A stretch of 64,000 nucleotides of DNA from contig CAVXTT010000019.1 in NCBI GenBank assembly GCA_963764685.1, positions 186,001-250,000 on the forward strand, given 5' to 3'. The position numbers and the translations under genes are program-made. Positions 17,998-28,980 of the stretch are shown in pieces (the first letter of the stretch is position 1; each line of letters begins with the position of its first letter). Under the pieces are notes generated by a model. The model was not told the origin of the DNA. It searched no databases and saw nothing but the letters and a program-made list of their open reading frames with translations. This DNA is from CAVXTT01 sp963764685 (GTDB lineage: Bacteria; Bacteroidota; Ignavibacteria; Ignavibacteriales; Ignavibacteriaceae).

Positions 17998-19139
17998 TTA
18001 CAGTGTACCATACCTGATACTCTTAAACCCGTATTTACTGCGGATGAGATTTACAGCTTTGATCATCTTTTTTCTTCTTATTTCAATATCCTCAAATAAT
18101 TCTTCCTGCTCGAAGGAATGAACGAACTTTGTAAGCTTAATTCCTACCAGCCTTACTGCAATCCTCCTGCTGTATGCCTTCTGCATAAGCGACCAGGCAG
18201 TTTCGAATATTAAATGATCTTCATCGGTATAAGGAATTCCCTTTGCCCTGGTAACGGTATTGAAATCGGAATATCTTAATTTTATGCTCACATTGGAGGC
18301 AAGCCACTTCTCGTCCCTCATCTGCTGACAGATCTTCCCCGTCAGTTGGAATAATGCTTTCCTCACCTCTTCTTTGCTGATAACATCCTGGCTGAATGTA
18401 TTCTCGCTTGAAATACTTTTCTGCCCATGCTCAACGGTAAGATATTCAGTTCCTTCCCCGTGTGCCTTCCTCCAGAGGAATATCCCCAGCTTCCCGAAGG
18501 CTGCCGAAAAGTAATCGGGAGAGGAACTTGTAATATCTCTTATCTTGTAAAAACCCCTGGCATTAAGATCCTTTACGGTTACCTTGCCTACCCCGGGAAT
18601 GGTTTCTACAGGCATTGGGGCAAGAAACTCCTTTTCATAGCCGGGCATTACATAAGTTATCCCCATCGGCTTCATACAATCGGTTGCAATCTTTGCTATA
18701 CCCTTATTTGTGCCGATGCCTAACGAGCAGGGTAATGATAGTTTTTCATAAATAAGCTGCTGAAGAAATGAGGCAAATGAAAAAGGGTGTCCGTATATCC
18801 TCCCGCAGCCGGTAAAATCCATATAGAACTCGTCCACGGATGCCTGCTCGATTACAGGAGCGTATTCAGCGAGAAGTGTCTTTACGGCTCTGGAATACCT
18901 TACGTACTCTTTATAGTTTCCGTGAAGGTAAGTACCGCCGGGACATAATTTATACGCTGTCCTTATAGGCATTGCCGAATGGATACCGAAGACACGCGAC
19001 TCATAAGAACAGGCAGCTACCACTCCCCTGCCGAAGGGATCCCCTCCCACAATAACAGGTTTTTTATTAAGGAAGGATCAAGTATCCTTTCAACAGAAAT
19101 AAAAAATGCATCGAGATCGAGATGAAAAATTACACGCAT
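17998..19139 (-). CDS. dinB: DNA polymerase IV (Y family), frameshifted near the N-terminus
   Basis: An error-prone translesion polymerase. The N-terminus MRVIFHLDLDAFFISVERIL, with the first catalytic Asp, starts at ATG 19139. It falls out of frame at 19060-19065, a run of six T (A on the coding strand) that should be seven; adding one base gives SLIKKPVIVGGDPFGRGVV. The rest carries SYESRVFGI, the palm motif QASVDEFYMDFT with the catalytic acidic pair, PGVGKVT (HhH) and the little-finger domain. The corrected length of about 380 aa is normal. It lies 4 nt after the DUF72 gene and below lexA, forming an SOS operon, so DNA damage should induce it through LexA cleavage. Confidence 0.92.
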
Positions 19140-19142
19140 ATT

Positions 19143-20032
19143 TTATGACGCTTTGCTGCTTATCTGCTTCAGCCGCTGAAAAATATTCAGAGTGGTATCC
19201 GGTATATCAATACCTGTTTTCTGTTCCAGTAAATGAACCAGCTCGAATGCATTGGCAACGGCATAGCCTGTGGGATGATTATTCATTATAATATAGATCT
19301 CTTTTGCCGCTGCCTGTATTGACTGTATCTTCTGTGACACTTCAACAAGCTCGCCGGGCTGTATAAATATTTATACCGGGCGCTCTGCTGATCATATGTC
19401 TGTTTGCTGCCGAAGGATTTAATTGATTTGATCCACTCTTCAGTATTCCTTCCGTGAAATCTGATATATGCTTTACCATTGGTGAGCTGAGGTTCGAAAG
19501 GTATCGCTTCTCCCACCTGCGGCTGGTCAATTGTACAGTATACAAGGTCTAAATTATTAAACAGTTCCATTGCCCGGCTGCTAAGCCAGCTTTTATGTCT
19601 CACTTCTGCAAAGCAGTTATACTGCTGAAAGATCTCACTTACCCGGCTCAGGTACTCTGCTGCTTCTCCTGAATATGAAAAGGAATACGGAAATTGTATA
19701 AGAAGTCCCCCGAGCCGTTCAGCTTTGGCAAGAAGATCCAGGTTGTACGTTACCGAACGTATCTTATCATCATCAAAGCTTCTGATATGTGTAAAGTCCT
19801 GGTGAAGCTTCATTGTAAAAAGAAAATCATCTGCATCGCTTACCTTGTCTATCCATCCTTTCACTACCCTGGGGTCGATATATGCATAGTATGATGAATT
19901 CACTTCCACGCAATTAAAATAATGTGCATAATAACGAAGCCAGTCGAACCCGGCTGACTGCTGCTTAGGATAAAATGATGGGACCCAATCCTTATATGAC
20001 CATCCTGCTGTTCCTATATAATACCTGGTCAT
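19143..20032 (-). CDS. DUF72 domain protein (frameshifted near the C-terminus)
   Basis: A protein of the YecE/DUF72 TIM-barrel family, opening MTRYYIGTAGWSYKDW and carrying FNCVEVNSSYYAY, IQFPYSFSYSG, CFAEVRHKSW, CTIDQP and YIRFHGRN, all characteristic blocks. The frame breaks at 19356-19358, where GCCCGG should probably have one more C. The repaired junction reads LYSPGELVEVSQKIQ and continues into IYIIMNNHPTGYAVANAFEL, the expected C-terminus. Full length is about 296 aa. The start overlaps the lexA stop by 4 nt, and dinB follows at once, so it is part of the damage-inducible transcript. The biochemical activity of DUF72 proteins is not established, but the context implies DNA repair or nucleotide metabolism. 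Confidence 0.88.
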
Positions 20033-20670
20033 TTCATCTCCCTCTGTATTATTTTATTCTTTATCATACTTCTGTAGATGCCTACAACCACGCCCACGAT
20101 CCTGAATCTCTGGTATGATTTTTCGATAACTATAGGATCATATTCAGGGTTTTCGGAGATAAGCTCGATCCTGTCCTTCTTCTTAAAAAATCTTTTTACC
20201 ACGGCGGCATCATCTAATACAGCAGCCACAATAGTTCCGTTCTTTGCCTCAAGCGATGGATTCACAATAACAATATCACCGCTGAAAATAAAGGCATCCT
20301 TAAGACTATCCCCTTTCACCTTCAGCAGGAATGATTCTCTCGGCACCCTTGCAATGGTAGGCATCTCAACGGTATCAATACTATCGGGATAAATAGTCAG
20401 CGGATTACCTGCAGCAACCTCACCGATAACCGGACGGGGTATAAAGAATTTCTCCTCCAGAGTAAGCTCAAGCCCTCTTGCCAGTCCCGGTTTTCTTTTA
20501 ATATAGCCCTTGGTTTCCAGCGCACCAAGATGCTGCTGCACAGTTGCCCTGTTTCTGTACTTAAAATGCATTGCAATTTCAGCCAGTGTGGGAGGATACC
20601 CCTTAACTGATTTCTGTTCTATTATAAATTCCAGAATATTCTTCTGAACTTCGGTTAATTCTTTTGACAT
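20029..20670 (-). CDS. lexA: LexA repressor
   Basis: A 213-aa SOS repressor. The N-terminal winged helix (residues 1-65) contains TEVQKNILEFI, GYPPTLAEIA and NRATVQQHLGALETKGYI. The C-terminal S24 domain has the autocleavage Ala-Gly in GEVAAGNPL (about residue 90), the nucleophile in KGDSLKDA (canonical GDSM) and the general-base Lys in AAVVKRFFKK. It heads the lexA-DUF72-dinB operon; the 4-nt overlap with DUF72 indicates coupled translation. A 16-bp palindrome 8 nt upstream of the start codon is a candidate autoregulatory operator. All catalytic residues are present, so it should be a functional self-cleaving repressor. Confidence 0.95.
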   Translation of the reverse strand: MSKELTEVQKNILEFIIEQKSVKGYPPTLAEIAMHFKYRNRATVQQHLGALETKGYIKRKPGLARGLELTLEEKFFIPRPVIGEVAAGNPLTIYPDSIDTVEMPTIARVPRESFLLKVKGDSLKDAFIFSGDIVIVNPSLEAKNGTIVAAVLDDAAVVKRFFKKKDRIELISENPEYDPIVIEKSYQRFRIVGVVVGIYRSMIKNKIIQREMK

Positions 20671-20677
20671 TTATATA

Positions 20678-20693
20678 CCATACATTTGTATGG
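20678..20693. promoter_or_regulatory. Candidate LexA operator upstream of lexA
   Basis: CCATAC-ATTT-GTATGG is a palindrome with perfect 6-bp arms and a 4-bp spacer, 8 bp before the lexA ATG on the minus strand. Position and symmetry fit an autoregulatory SOS box. The sequence differs from the E. coli CTGT-N8-ACAG and Bacillus GAAC-N4-GTTC boxes, so the assignment is from context only. Confidence 0.55.
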
Positions 20694-20981
20694 GTGTAAT
20701 TTAGAAAGGATAAATAAATAAATCAAGAGGGAGCTAAATGAATAAAACCAGCCATTGCAGGAATGAAACCCCTGACAGAGTTTAGAGAAAGTTCATCCAG
20801 AACAAGGGCGATAATACTTAATCCGGTCAGACAAATAAATACTAAAGGGTGGCCTGGCTTTCACCACCACCCGAAGAATGAAGGTATGAAGAAATTTTTA
20901 TTAAGTGCTGTGCTGCCGTCTTCTTAAAAGCAGGGGCGGCATTAACCGCCCCCGATATAATCAAGGGTACACTTTAAGAAA
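20694..20981. other. Divergence-free gap between lexA and the T9SS propeller gene
   Basis: Apart from the candidate operator at its right neighbour's side and the terminator hairpin at 20933-20952, nothing gene-like is visible. The lexA operon promoter must lie in the part nearest 20700. Confidence 0.5.
20933..20952 (-). terminator. Probable terminator of the T9SS propeller gene
   Basis: GGGGCGG (20933-20939) pairs with CCGCCCC (20946-20952) around a 6-nt loop, 30 nt beyond the stop codon at 20982. On the minus strand a short T-rich stretch (TGCTTTTAAG) follows, so it is a plausible intrinsic terminator. Confidence 0.65.
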
Positions 20982-23900
20982 TTATTTAAGCAGCATCATC
21001 TTCTTTGTTGATACAAAATTCTCAGTTACTATCTGATATATATACATACCTGATGCCATATTACCTGCATCCCAATTATAGCTGTAGTTGCCTGCATCAA
21101 GTTTACTATTTACAAGATCTGTCACTTTTTGTCCTACTACATTGTAGATCGTAAGCTTTACGCTGGTTGATGCCTCGGGAAGCGAGAATTTTATTGTTGT
21201 AGCTGGATTAAACGGGTTAGGATAGTTCTGTTCAAGTGCATACACTGTTGGTGACAGTATTTCTCCCGACAGGATCATCAGCTTGTTAATAGTACTGTTA
21301 TTGACAGTAACCTGTTCACCTGATTTTAATTCAGCATAAATCTGCTTCCCTGTTTCATCCTGTAAGGTGATGTTTATATTTTCTGCCTTTATATTAACCG
21401 GGTATTCAATTCCTGCCATATCAATTGTTTGTTTACCGGTGCTAAGATCTTCAGCATATCTTCCGCTGCCATACCTAACATCAAACATTCCTGCCGGAGG
21501 AACAGGGGGCAGATCAAAGTCAGCAAGCGTTAGTTCATCATTTACTGCATAAAGTATATAGCTTTTGCCGCTGTTATCTGTAACTATGATCTTACCCCAG
21601 CCTGTTTTTACATTCTCAGCTAATTTTGCTGAGCTCTTAAATGTTGGTGGAGGAAGAATTATTTCTCCTGTACCTGATAATTTTACCCAATATCCGTAAC
21701 CCGGGGCTATCTCAGTTGCTGCCTGGTATCCTCCTGAGTATTTGAATATTGAGCCTTGTATCAGTCCCGGGGGATTGGTTGTTATCCCGCTTACAGGGGC
21801 ATTATATTCATAACCGCCGAAAAGATTCCAGCCCTCAATTGCATTTATCGGATTGTGAGGGACAAATAGTATTCCTCCAACAGGCCACTCATCACCTGTA
21901 TTATAGGTTTGTGCGCCAATATTTTTCATCCAGTATCCTTCGCAGGGAGTTGCAGCTGTTACCTGCTGATAACCATTGTTATACCTAAATACATTAGCTG
22001 CAGGGTCTTTACCGGACCACCAGGTAGTTACATTCTGATTAACAGGGTGCAAACCGGGTACCGATACCATATTCCAGCCGTCAGCAATATTTACTGTTAA
22101 TGGGAAGGTAGTTATGGGTAAAGCAAATGTAGTTGCCTGAACAATGTTACTGTAAACGGAGTTTCCGTATAAATTAAATGCATATAGCTTGTATTGGTAA
22201 GTTGTACCAGGATTAACAGTCATATCTGTATAAGAATTTACATCAATTCCGACAGTATCAATCGGAATAAAAGGATTAATACTGGCAGAGTCGCCATCTT
22301 TTCTTTCAATAATAAAACCAGTTTCAGTTGTGGAATTATCAGTCCAGCTAAGATCTACAAAAAAAGTATCTGCAACTGCAGCAAGGTTTGACGGTGCTGA
22401 AGGAGACAGCATTTCAGACAAAGGCCGCTGCCAAGAGCCAAAACAAGTAGTCCCGACAAATAGTTTTGTATCTGCAACAATAAGAGACATAGCACCGGAA
22501 CCAAACAGTAACCCGCTGCTTACATTAGTCCAGTTTGAGCCGCTATCTGTAGAAAGAAAAACACCTCCATTTGTTCCGGCGAAAAGATTCGTGCCACAAA
22601 CAGTTAATGCAAATACCTGTAAGCCAGTTAAGCCAGTATTGACTGCGGTCCAGCTATCCCCATTGTTTACAGACAGAAAAACGCCACCCCCATAAGTCCC
22701 TGCAAAAAGATTTGTACCGGAAACTACAAGTGTCTGGACTTGAACGTTCGTTAGGCCGGTAACCACCTTTGTCCAGTTAGCTCCATTGTCAGGCGAACGA
22801 AAGATACCGCCGGTCATACCAAGCGAACCAGCAAACAAATATGTACCGGAAGAAATTATAGACACAACAGAAGTGGCGGTCAACCCGTTATTGACAGGGG
22901 TCCAGCTATCACCGTTATCCGTGGACAGAAAGACACCACCCCCCGCGCCATAACCGGCAGCAAACAGGTTAGAGCCGGAAGACAATAGTGCTCTGTGAGG
23001 TATAGTCGGCAATCCTGTGCTTACCGAGGTCCAGGTTGCACAATAATCCGTGGAACGGAAAACACTCCCGCCTTCGGTACCTGCAAAATAATCATGGCCG
23101 TTAAATGCAATTGAGCGGACGTCCGTATTCGTTATACCGTTGGAAACGCGATTCCAGAGGTCTCCATTATTGGTGGAATAAAAGACTCCATTACTGCACC
23201 CAGTATATATTTCCGTTCCGGAAAGTAGAAAAGAATAAACATCAGTGTTAATTAAACCATTATTTGCAGCAGCCCATTCTGTTCCACTATTGGTAGAAAG
23301 ATAGATACCACCTCTATACGTACCGGCAAGGAGATTGGTACCGAAAGTACAAAGCGCCTGGATATTAGTGTATCCCAAACCGTTGTTCACAGGAGTCCAA
23401 TTTGCACCGTTGTCTGAAGAAGTAAAGACCCCCGCGTCATTTGTTCCTGCATAGAGATTCGTACCCATAAGTCTAATATTCAGAACATAAGCGCTTGTCA
23501 ACCCATTACTGATAGCGTTCCAGCTATCGCCATTATTTGTAGATACAAAGGCACCGCTGTTAGTTCCGGCAAAGATATTAGAATCGACAACAAGTAGTGA
23601 ATAAACATAAGTTGCCGGCAGACCGATATTTATCGCTGCCCAGCTTGTTCCATTATTAGTAGAGCGAAAGGCGCCCCCACCGCCTGTTCCACAAAAGAGA
23701 TTGGTATCACGGACAGCTAATGCAAGTTTAAAATTTAAATTGCCAGGCAGACCGGTACTGGCGGCTACCCAGCTTGCTCCATTATTTGTTGACCGGAAGA
23801 CTTTATTATTAGTTCCCGCAAAGAGATTTGTATCGGAAACAAGGAGGGAAAAGACATTTAAGTTAGTTAACCCGGTATTAATAGCAGTCCAGTTTTGACC

Positions 23901-24205
23901 ATCGTTAGTTGAAAGAAATACCCCGCCCATTGTTCCAGCATATCGATTTGAACCAGAGGTGGCGAAAGATAGAACATCCATACTAGTTAAGCCGTTGTTA
24001 ACGGTAGTCCAGCTTCCGCCACTATTGGTTGAAAGAAACACCCCGGCTTTGTTACTTCCCGCAAAGATATTAGTTCCGGAAACACCAAAAGTGTGTATCA
24101 GACCTCCGGTGGGTCCACTTGTCTGCACCCATTGAGCATTTGCTATTTGGGGATAAAAAGAGCAAGAACACTAATGAAAAAGGAAAGTTTAATAAGTCTG
24201 TTCAT
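20982..24205 (-). CDS. T9SS-secreted beta-propeller (BNR/sortilin-like) protein, frameshifted at the signal peptide
   Basis: About 1070 aa. The signal peptide MNRLIKLSFFISVLALFIP starts at ATG 24205 and is cut off from the rest by a missing base at 24146-24152. With one base added it runs into ANAQWVQTSG. Residues about 30-590 are some fourteen repeats of a 40-45-residue unit with GTNLFAGT, GVFLST-N-G-SW and TAVNTGLT motifs, forming one or two BNR-type propellers. A fibronectin III domain (about 600-690), a linker with WWSGKDP and GYWMKN, and the T9SS type A sorting domain (ENYPNPFNPATTIKF is present as QNYPNPFNPATTIKF) ending KKMMLLK follow. It is a surface or secreted protein. Ligand and role are unknown. 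The near-identical repeats are a known source of alignment trouble. Confidence 0.87.
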
Positions 24206-24243
24206 AGCCGTTTCCCTACTAAATAATTTGTGAATTTTTAATT

Positions 24244-24534
24244 TTATTTACAATTGTTAAGATTCTCTTCTTCTAATAATTGAAATTCGTTTAATCGCAT
24301 TTCGATATATAGAGCCGAATAGTTTTTGAATTTTATATTAAACGTCCTTTTTAAATTACGCAGAACATTCAGACAGGTATCAGAAATTACTTCGAGTTTG
24401 GAGAGATCTAAGATTATTTCTTTGATGTGCATATCTTCTTTAATAATGCTGACAATCTCATCAATATTATTAAGCCGTCCCTCAATGAAAATTATTAATT
24501 GATCTTGCTGGATTGTTTTGTGAATTCTATACAT
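24244..24534 (-). CDS. STAS-like (anti-anti-sigma type) small protein
   Basis: A 96-aa soluble protein. IIFIEGRLNNIDEI followed by IKEIILDLSKLEVISDTCLNVLRNL has the strand-helix-strand pattern of STAS domains, in which the residue after the aspartate near DTCL is normally a phosphorylatable Ser or Thr; here a Thr is available. STAS proteins either relay partner-switching signals to anti-sigma kinases or regulate other enzymes. The C-terminus is acidic and asparagine-rich. It lies between the T9SS propeller gene and the membrane-spanning sigma-54 regulator, downstream of a 36-bp palindrome. The fold call is moderate and the role unknown. Confidence 0.55.
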   Translation of the reverse strand: MYRIHKTIQQDQLIIFIEGRLNNIDEIVSIIKEDMHIKEIILDLSKLEVISDTCLNVLRNLKRTFNIKFKNYSALYIEMRLNEFQLLEEENLNNCK

Positions 24535-24623
24535 ATCACTGCTTTGTCTAAATATATGCCAGATTAGAAAATACCCTAATAGTGATTATGTGAATAAATT
24601 TGTAGGATTATGATTCAGATCAG

Positions 24624-24659
24624 TTAACAACATACTGTTAATTAACAATATGTTGTTAA
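24624..24659. promoter_or_regulatory. 36-bp AT-rich near-perfect palindrome upstream of the STAS-like gene
   Basis: TTAACAACATA (24624-24634) and TATGTTGTTAA (24649-24659) flank a perfect 12-bp palindrome TGTTAATTAACA (24636-24647), leaving a single mismatch in 36 bp. It lies about 90 bp upstream of the STAS-like start and 80 bp beyond the stop of the sigma-54 regulator. AT-richness and absence of a T-tract argue against a terminator; a protein-binding operator or enhancer site is more likely. Confidence 0.5.
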
Positions 24660-24738
24660 ATAATAGTACCGGGAGGGCATCTCTATTTAAAAGCAGGTTG
24701 GTAGTGCTGGGATATAGAGACACATACCGGAAATTAAA

Positions 24739-27700
24739 TTATTCTAACTTCTCCTTCACAAATGGAATGCCCAGTTTCTCCATTCTGAACCGGAGAGTAT
24801 TATAATGTAAACCTAAGATCTCAGCTGCGCCGCCTCTCCCGCTGATTTTCCACCTGGTTTGTTCTAAAACCGATATGATATATTCCTTTTCTAATTCTTC
24901 GAGAGTAACAAATTTTTCATGGGAAAGCGGGCCTGCTTTTGCCGCACCCGGTGAACCAGTATTTAAGATAATATCCTCATCCGATATCACCTCACCATTA
25001 CTATAATTAATGCTCTGTGAATAATATTCTCCAGTTCCCTGGTATTGCCCGGATACTGGTAGCCCTCCAGTTTTTTGATGGCACTTTTTGTGATCGAATC
25101 TATTTTTTTATTAAATATTTTTGCAAATCGTTCAATAAAATATTTCGCTAACGGCTCTATATCTTCAATTCTTTCTCTGATCGGGGATATGTGAATTGTG
25201 TAGACATTAATACGGTAATAAAGATCCTGTCTGAAATGGCCTGCACGCACAAGTCTGGAAAGGTCCTGGTTTGTTGCAGCTATTATTCGAACATTTGTTT
25301 TTATCTGATGGCTCCCTCCAACTCTCATAAATTTTTGGGATTGTAAAACACTTAACACTTTAGCTTGTACACTCTGGGGCATATCGCCGATCTCATCCAG
25401 GAAAATGGTACTTCCATCAGCTATTTCGAATTTCCCTTCGTGTTTGTCGGTTGCACCTGTAAAGGCTCCTTTTTCGTGGCCGAATAGTTCACTTTCAACT
25501 AAAGACTCCGGGATAGCTGCACAATTAACGGATATGAGAGCCCGATTTTTTCTGGGACTCAAATCGTGGATGGCTTCAGCCACAAGGTTTTTCCCGACAC
25601 CGGTATCACCTGTAATTAATACAATGGTATCCGTTGGCGCAATTTCAATGACCTTCCTTCGGATTTCCTGTACTACCGTACTTCTTCCAATAATTGAGCT
25701 TACTTCCTGTATAATTCCCTGTCTCTCCCGGAGATAAATATTTTCTTTTGCCAGCCGGTCCTTTAATAATTGAATTTCATTGTGTGCTTTTTGAAGTTCC
25801 CTTTTTTCAACCAGTTCCTTTTGTGTTTCTACCAATTGATTATACTGCTCCTCAATTTGAACTTTACTTTCCGCAAGTTTTGCAGTTTTCTCATTAACAA
25901 TTTGCTCAAGCATTAAATTGCGTTTCCGGATATGCCTTTGCCGTTGGTGATTTACCTGGTAACCTGCAAACACCAGGAAAATAACAGACATCGTTATGAA
26001 CCACGGTCTTTCCCAAAATGGTAAAAGTATCGTAAATGATATTTTCTGTGGTTCACTCCTTATCCCAAATTGATTAACTGCCCTGACATAAAAAGTGTAA
26101 TTGTTAGCTTTTAAATATCCAAAAGAAATTTTGGGACTGGGAGAAATGTTCGACCATTCCTTTTCAACAGGTGAGAGATAATATTCAAACTTAACAGCAT
26201 CCTCATTAAAAAAAGATAATGCCTCACAGTAAAAGCTGACTTTATTTTGGGTTGGAGATAATTCGATACCTGAAGCATCTTGAAATGAAAATAGCGAGTC
26301 GTTTATTTCAACCCGGGAGATATAACTTTTCGGTTTTGCGGTTATCATAAAATCTTCTGCCGGATCATAAATCGTCAGTCCATTGTACGAGCCAAAATAT
26401 ATCTTACCCTTATCGTCTTCATAAAAAGTATTGTTGATAGTAAATTCATCAGAAGCTAAACCTTCCCTCTGTGAAAACCGGGAGGTAATAGTGTATGTTT
26501 TATTTTGTTTTTGAAGAATGTACAAACCGGTATTTGTCCCCGCCCATAGCCTGTTATTTTTATCAAAGTGCAGGACTATAACATCCTTCAACTCCTTTAA
26601 TGCTTCAATTTCTCTCTTCTCATTCATTATACTTATGCCATTCACGGAGCTGATAATAATGTAGCCGTCAGGATCAACAGTAATATCAGAAATGTAATCG
26701 GAAGGCAGTTTGTCTCTTTGCGGCGAATGAATAATTTTTTCCTCTCCAAAAGGGCTGGTTCCATTTTCAATAATGAATAGTCCTTTATCTGTGCATATAT
26801 AAAGGTCCTTGTTGTTTACTTCAAGCATCTTACTGATGGATTTATCTCCGACATCAAATTCCTGCCTGGTGAATATATTTTCTTTCTCCAGGGTAAAAAC
26901 GCCTTTATGGGTACCAATCCAAACTTTACCGGAATGGTCCTTCATCAGAGTGCGAACAATGCCATTATCCAAACCGAAGAATTGTATCGAAGAGTTTTGA
27001 AGCTTATAAAGACCTGGAGCTGATCCAAGCAGAATTTCCTGTCCGGATATGGGAAGCATTGATAAATATACACGGTTAGCAAATTTACCCGGAGATATAA
27101 TCTGCTGAAAATTATTACGGCCCAGAGGATTTTCGAGGAACCTAAAAAGACCTTGCTCGGTGGAACAAAATAATTGATCCTTAATATTTTGGCTCCCGGA
27201 TATAGATAAAACCGCATTGGCATTAAATCCCTCAGAGCTTCCATATTTCCGGAACATCAGGGTAGATAATTTGGATATGCCTTTCAAGTTATAACCTATC
27301 CAGATATTGCTTTCATAGTCTTCAAAAATGAACTTTATGTCATTGCTTAACAGCCCGTTATTTTCATTTATAAATAGAATCTCCTGCTTACCTGCATCAA
27401 GATTTTTTATCCTGATCAATCCATCTCTTTTTGAAGCAAACCAGTACCATCCCTGCTTACTTTGCAGACCAAAATTTATCGGAAAGTTTAAAATCCATTG
27501 TACCAAAGGGTGACTGTCTAATGTTTTGTAGGAGATAAAACCCAGTCCTTTTTCAGCACATACAATTAAATTATTCTTAGAATCAAAAAATGCATATTGG
27601 ACACCCGCTGCTGTAATTCCATCAATTTTAATTTCAGAAATTTGATCAGCAAAATATCTATAGAGCTTTCCGTCCTTTGTAATAAAACAAACACCGCCAC

Positions 27701-28223
27701 GCTGGTCTTCTGTAATATTCGCGATCAATTGGCTTTTGAAATTAAACTCTGTCGAAAAATTATGCAGGGAATCGTTTTTAAAGTAATAACAATCTCCGGG
27801 AAATAAATAACTGTATACCCATATACGCTCATAACCATCAGCATAAATTCTAAAACGGTCCAGGGATTCTGTTAAAGCCCAATTGGTTACTTTGCCTTCC
27901 TTGATTTTGCTTACCCCCCTGTCATATGTGCACCAGATGTTTTTTTCTTTCCTGTCCTCTGTAATTGCAAACTGCCAGTCGCCTGCCAGTCCATCACGTG
28001 TACCGAAAAACTTATATTCTTTCCCGTTATACTTGATTAATCCTGCTGATGTACCAAACCACATATATCCTTTACTATCCTGGTAAATTGCCCATACCTG
28101 GTTACCCGGTAATCCCCTGTCTTTCGTGTAATGTGTAATGGGATATTGCTGTGCATTTACTTCAGCACAAACCAAAGCAATAAAAAATAACCCGGGCAAT
28201 ATTTTATTAAAAAACTTTATCAT
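24739..28223 (-). CDS. Membrane-spanning sigma-54 activator with periplasmic propeller sensor (frameshifted near the C-terminus)
   Basis: About 1160 aa. I place the start at ATG 28223, giving the signal sequence MIKFFNKILPGLFFIALVCA; longer starts add a charged segment that would spoil it. Then come a two-component-regulator-type propeller (about 25-670, with GLPGNQVWAIYQDSKGYMWF and WIGTHKGVF repeats), a Y_Y_Y domain (about 675-740), a membrane helix (PWFITMSVIFLVFAGYQV), a coiled coil, and a sigma-54 AAA+ domain with GDTGVGKNLVAEAIHD, GAFTGA and FLDEIGDM. The Fis-type helix-turn-helix (GRGGAAEILGLHYNTLRFRM) is in another frame; adding one base near 24999 joins IIV to NGEVISDED. No kinase or receiver domain is present, so signal passes directly across the membrane. 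The regulon is unknown. Confidence 0.88.
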
Positions 28224-28980
28224 TTTAGAAGCATTCCATTTGCATAACTCTGTCAAATGACCGTCTTTCCGGGTTAATATTTCCATATCCCGTTTGTCTG
28301 ACAAATTTGTTGATTCCCTGTGAGAATGCTAAAAGAAGTGAAGGTTTAGATAAGAAGTATTTGAGGTGATTCATAAGGTCTGCGGTTTTATAATTGCAAA
28401 CTAGTGAAGTTATTATTGAGTCCTCCTTTTTAACAGGACACTTCAACCAAAATAGTAATAGCCAACAATTATACCATAACATTTTAATATTGATTTAGGA
28501 CTGATTTTTTTCATTGCCTAGCAAATATTGCCAATTATGATAAGGTAATCTTAATTTTGAGAAGGCGAAATGTTAGGGAGATCTGCCTGATTAAAAATTC
28601 GCTTCATAAATAGAATATTACAATTTCAAAAATAAACATCCCTCAGAATCCTGATATCTGCGGCACTCTGGAACTGGCTATGGGATCCGAGCCCCGTAAT
28701 GTGCTGATTCAAAGATAAACTTCTTAATGAGGCTTTAAACTTTATACCCCCATCCAAAAATTCCATACTACTTCTCTACTATTTCAATATAAAAACTCTT
28801 AAAACTGGTCTATGGCAGGTTAAAGGTCCGTTTATACTGGGTGCGGCAACGGAGGATAAGCGGAAGATAAGCGGAGGATAAACGGAGTATGAGAGCAAGT
28901 ATGGTAAAATAGGTTGCATTTCTAAGAGATAGATCTATATCTCCCCCTTAAAGGGGGCTGCTTTAGATTTTCAGGAATAC
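28224..28980. other. Intergenic region upstream of the sigma-54 activator gene
   Basis: A 757-bp gap. It contains the 11-bp repeat array at 28828-28893 and a CCCCC-TTAAA-GGGGG hairpin (28943-28957) beyond the stop of the downstream hybrid sensor gene, a possible weak terminator. An 85-codon minus-strand frame (28225-28482) ends next to the activator start and looks non-coding. No promoter was assigned. Confidence 0.5.
28828..28893. repeat. 11-bp-period tandem array with inverted head (family A, copy 2)
   Basis: An inverted unit CCGTTTATAC (28828-28837) is followed by the head GGTGCGGCAA and then four 11-mers: CGGAGGATAAG (28850-28860), CGGAAGATAAG (28861-28871), CGGAGGATAAA (28872-28882) and CGGAGTATGAG (28883-28893). 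The head and first unit match the 41181 copy closely (TACGGCAACGGAGGATAA). Confidence 0.85.

Noticed and set aside
17960..18000. tRNA-like TTCGA sequence near 17973
   Set aside because: The flanks do not form an acceptor stem or anticodon arm.
24540..24565. Possible -24/-12 promoter upstream of the STAS-like gene (CTGGCATATATTTAGA)
   Set aside because: The -12 GC is replaced by GA and it lies only about 10 nt before the start codon.
28225..28482. 85-codon minus-strand frame upstream of the sigma-54 activator
   Set aside because: It overlaps the region just before the activator start, has Cys- and Trp-rich sequence unlike its neighbours and no ribosome binding site.
28505..28545. Possible sigma-54 promoter (TTGGCAATATTTGCTA on the minus strand)
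   Set aside because: GG and GC are separated by 8 bp rather than the required 10, so it does not fit the -24/-12 geometry.
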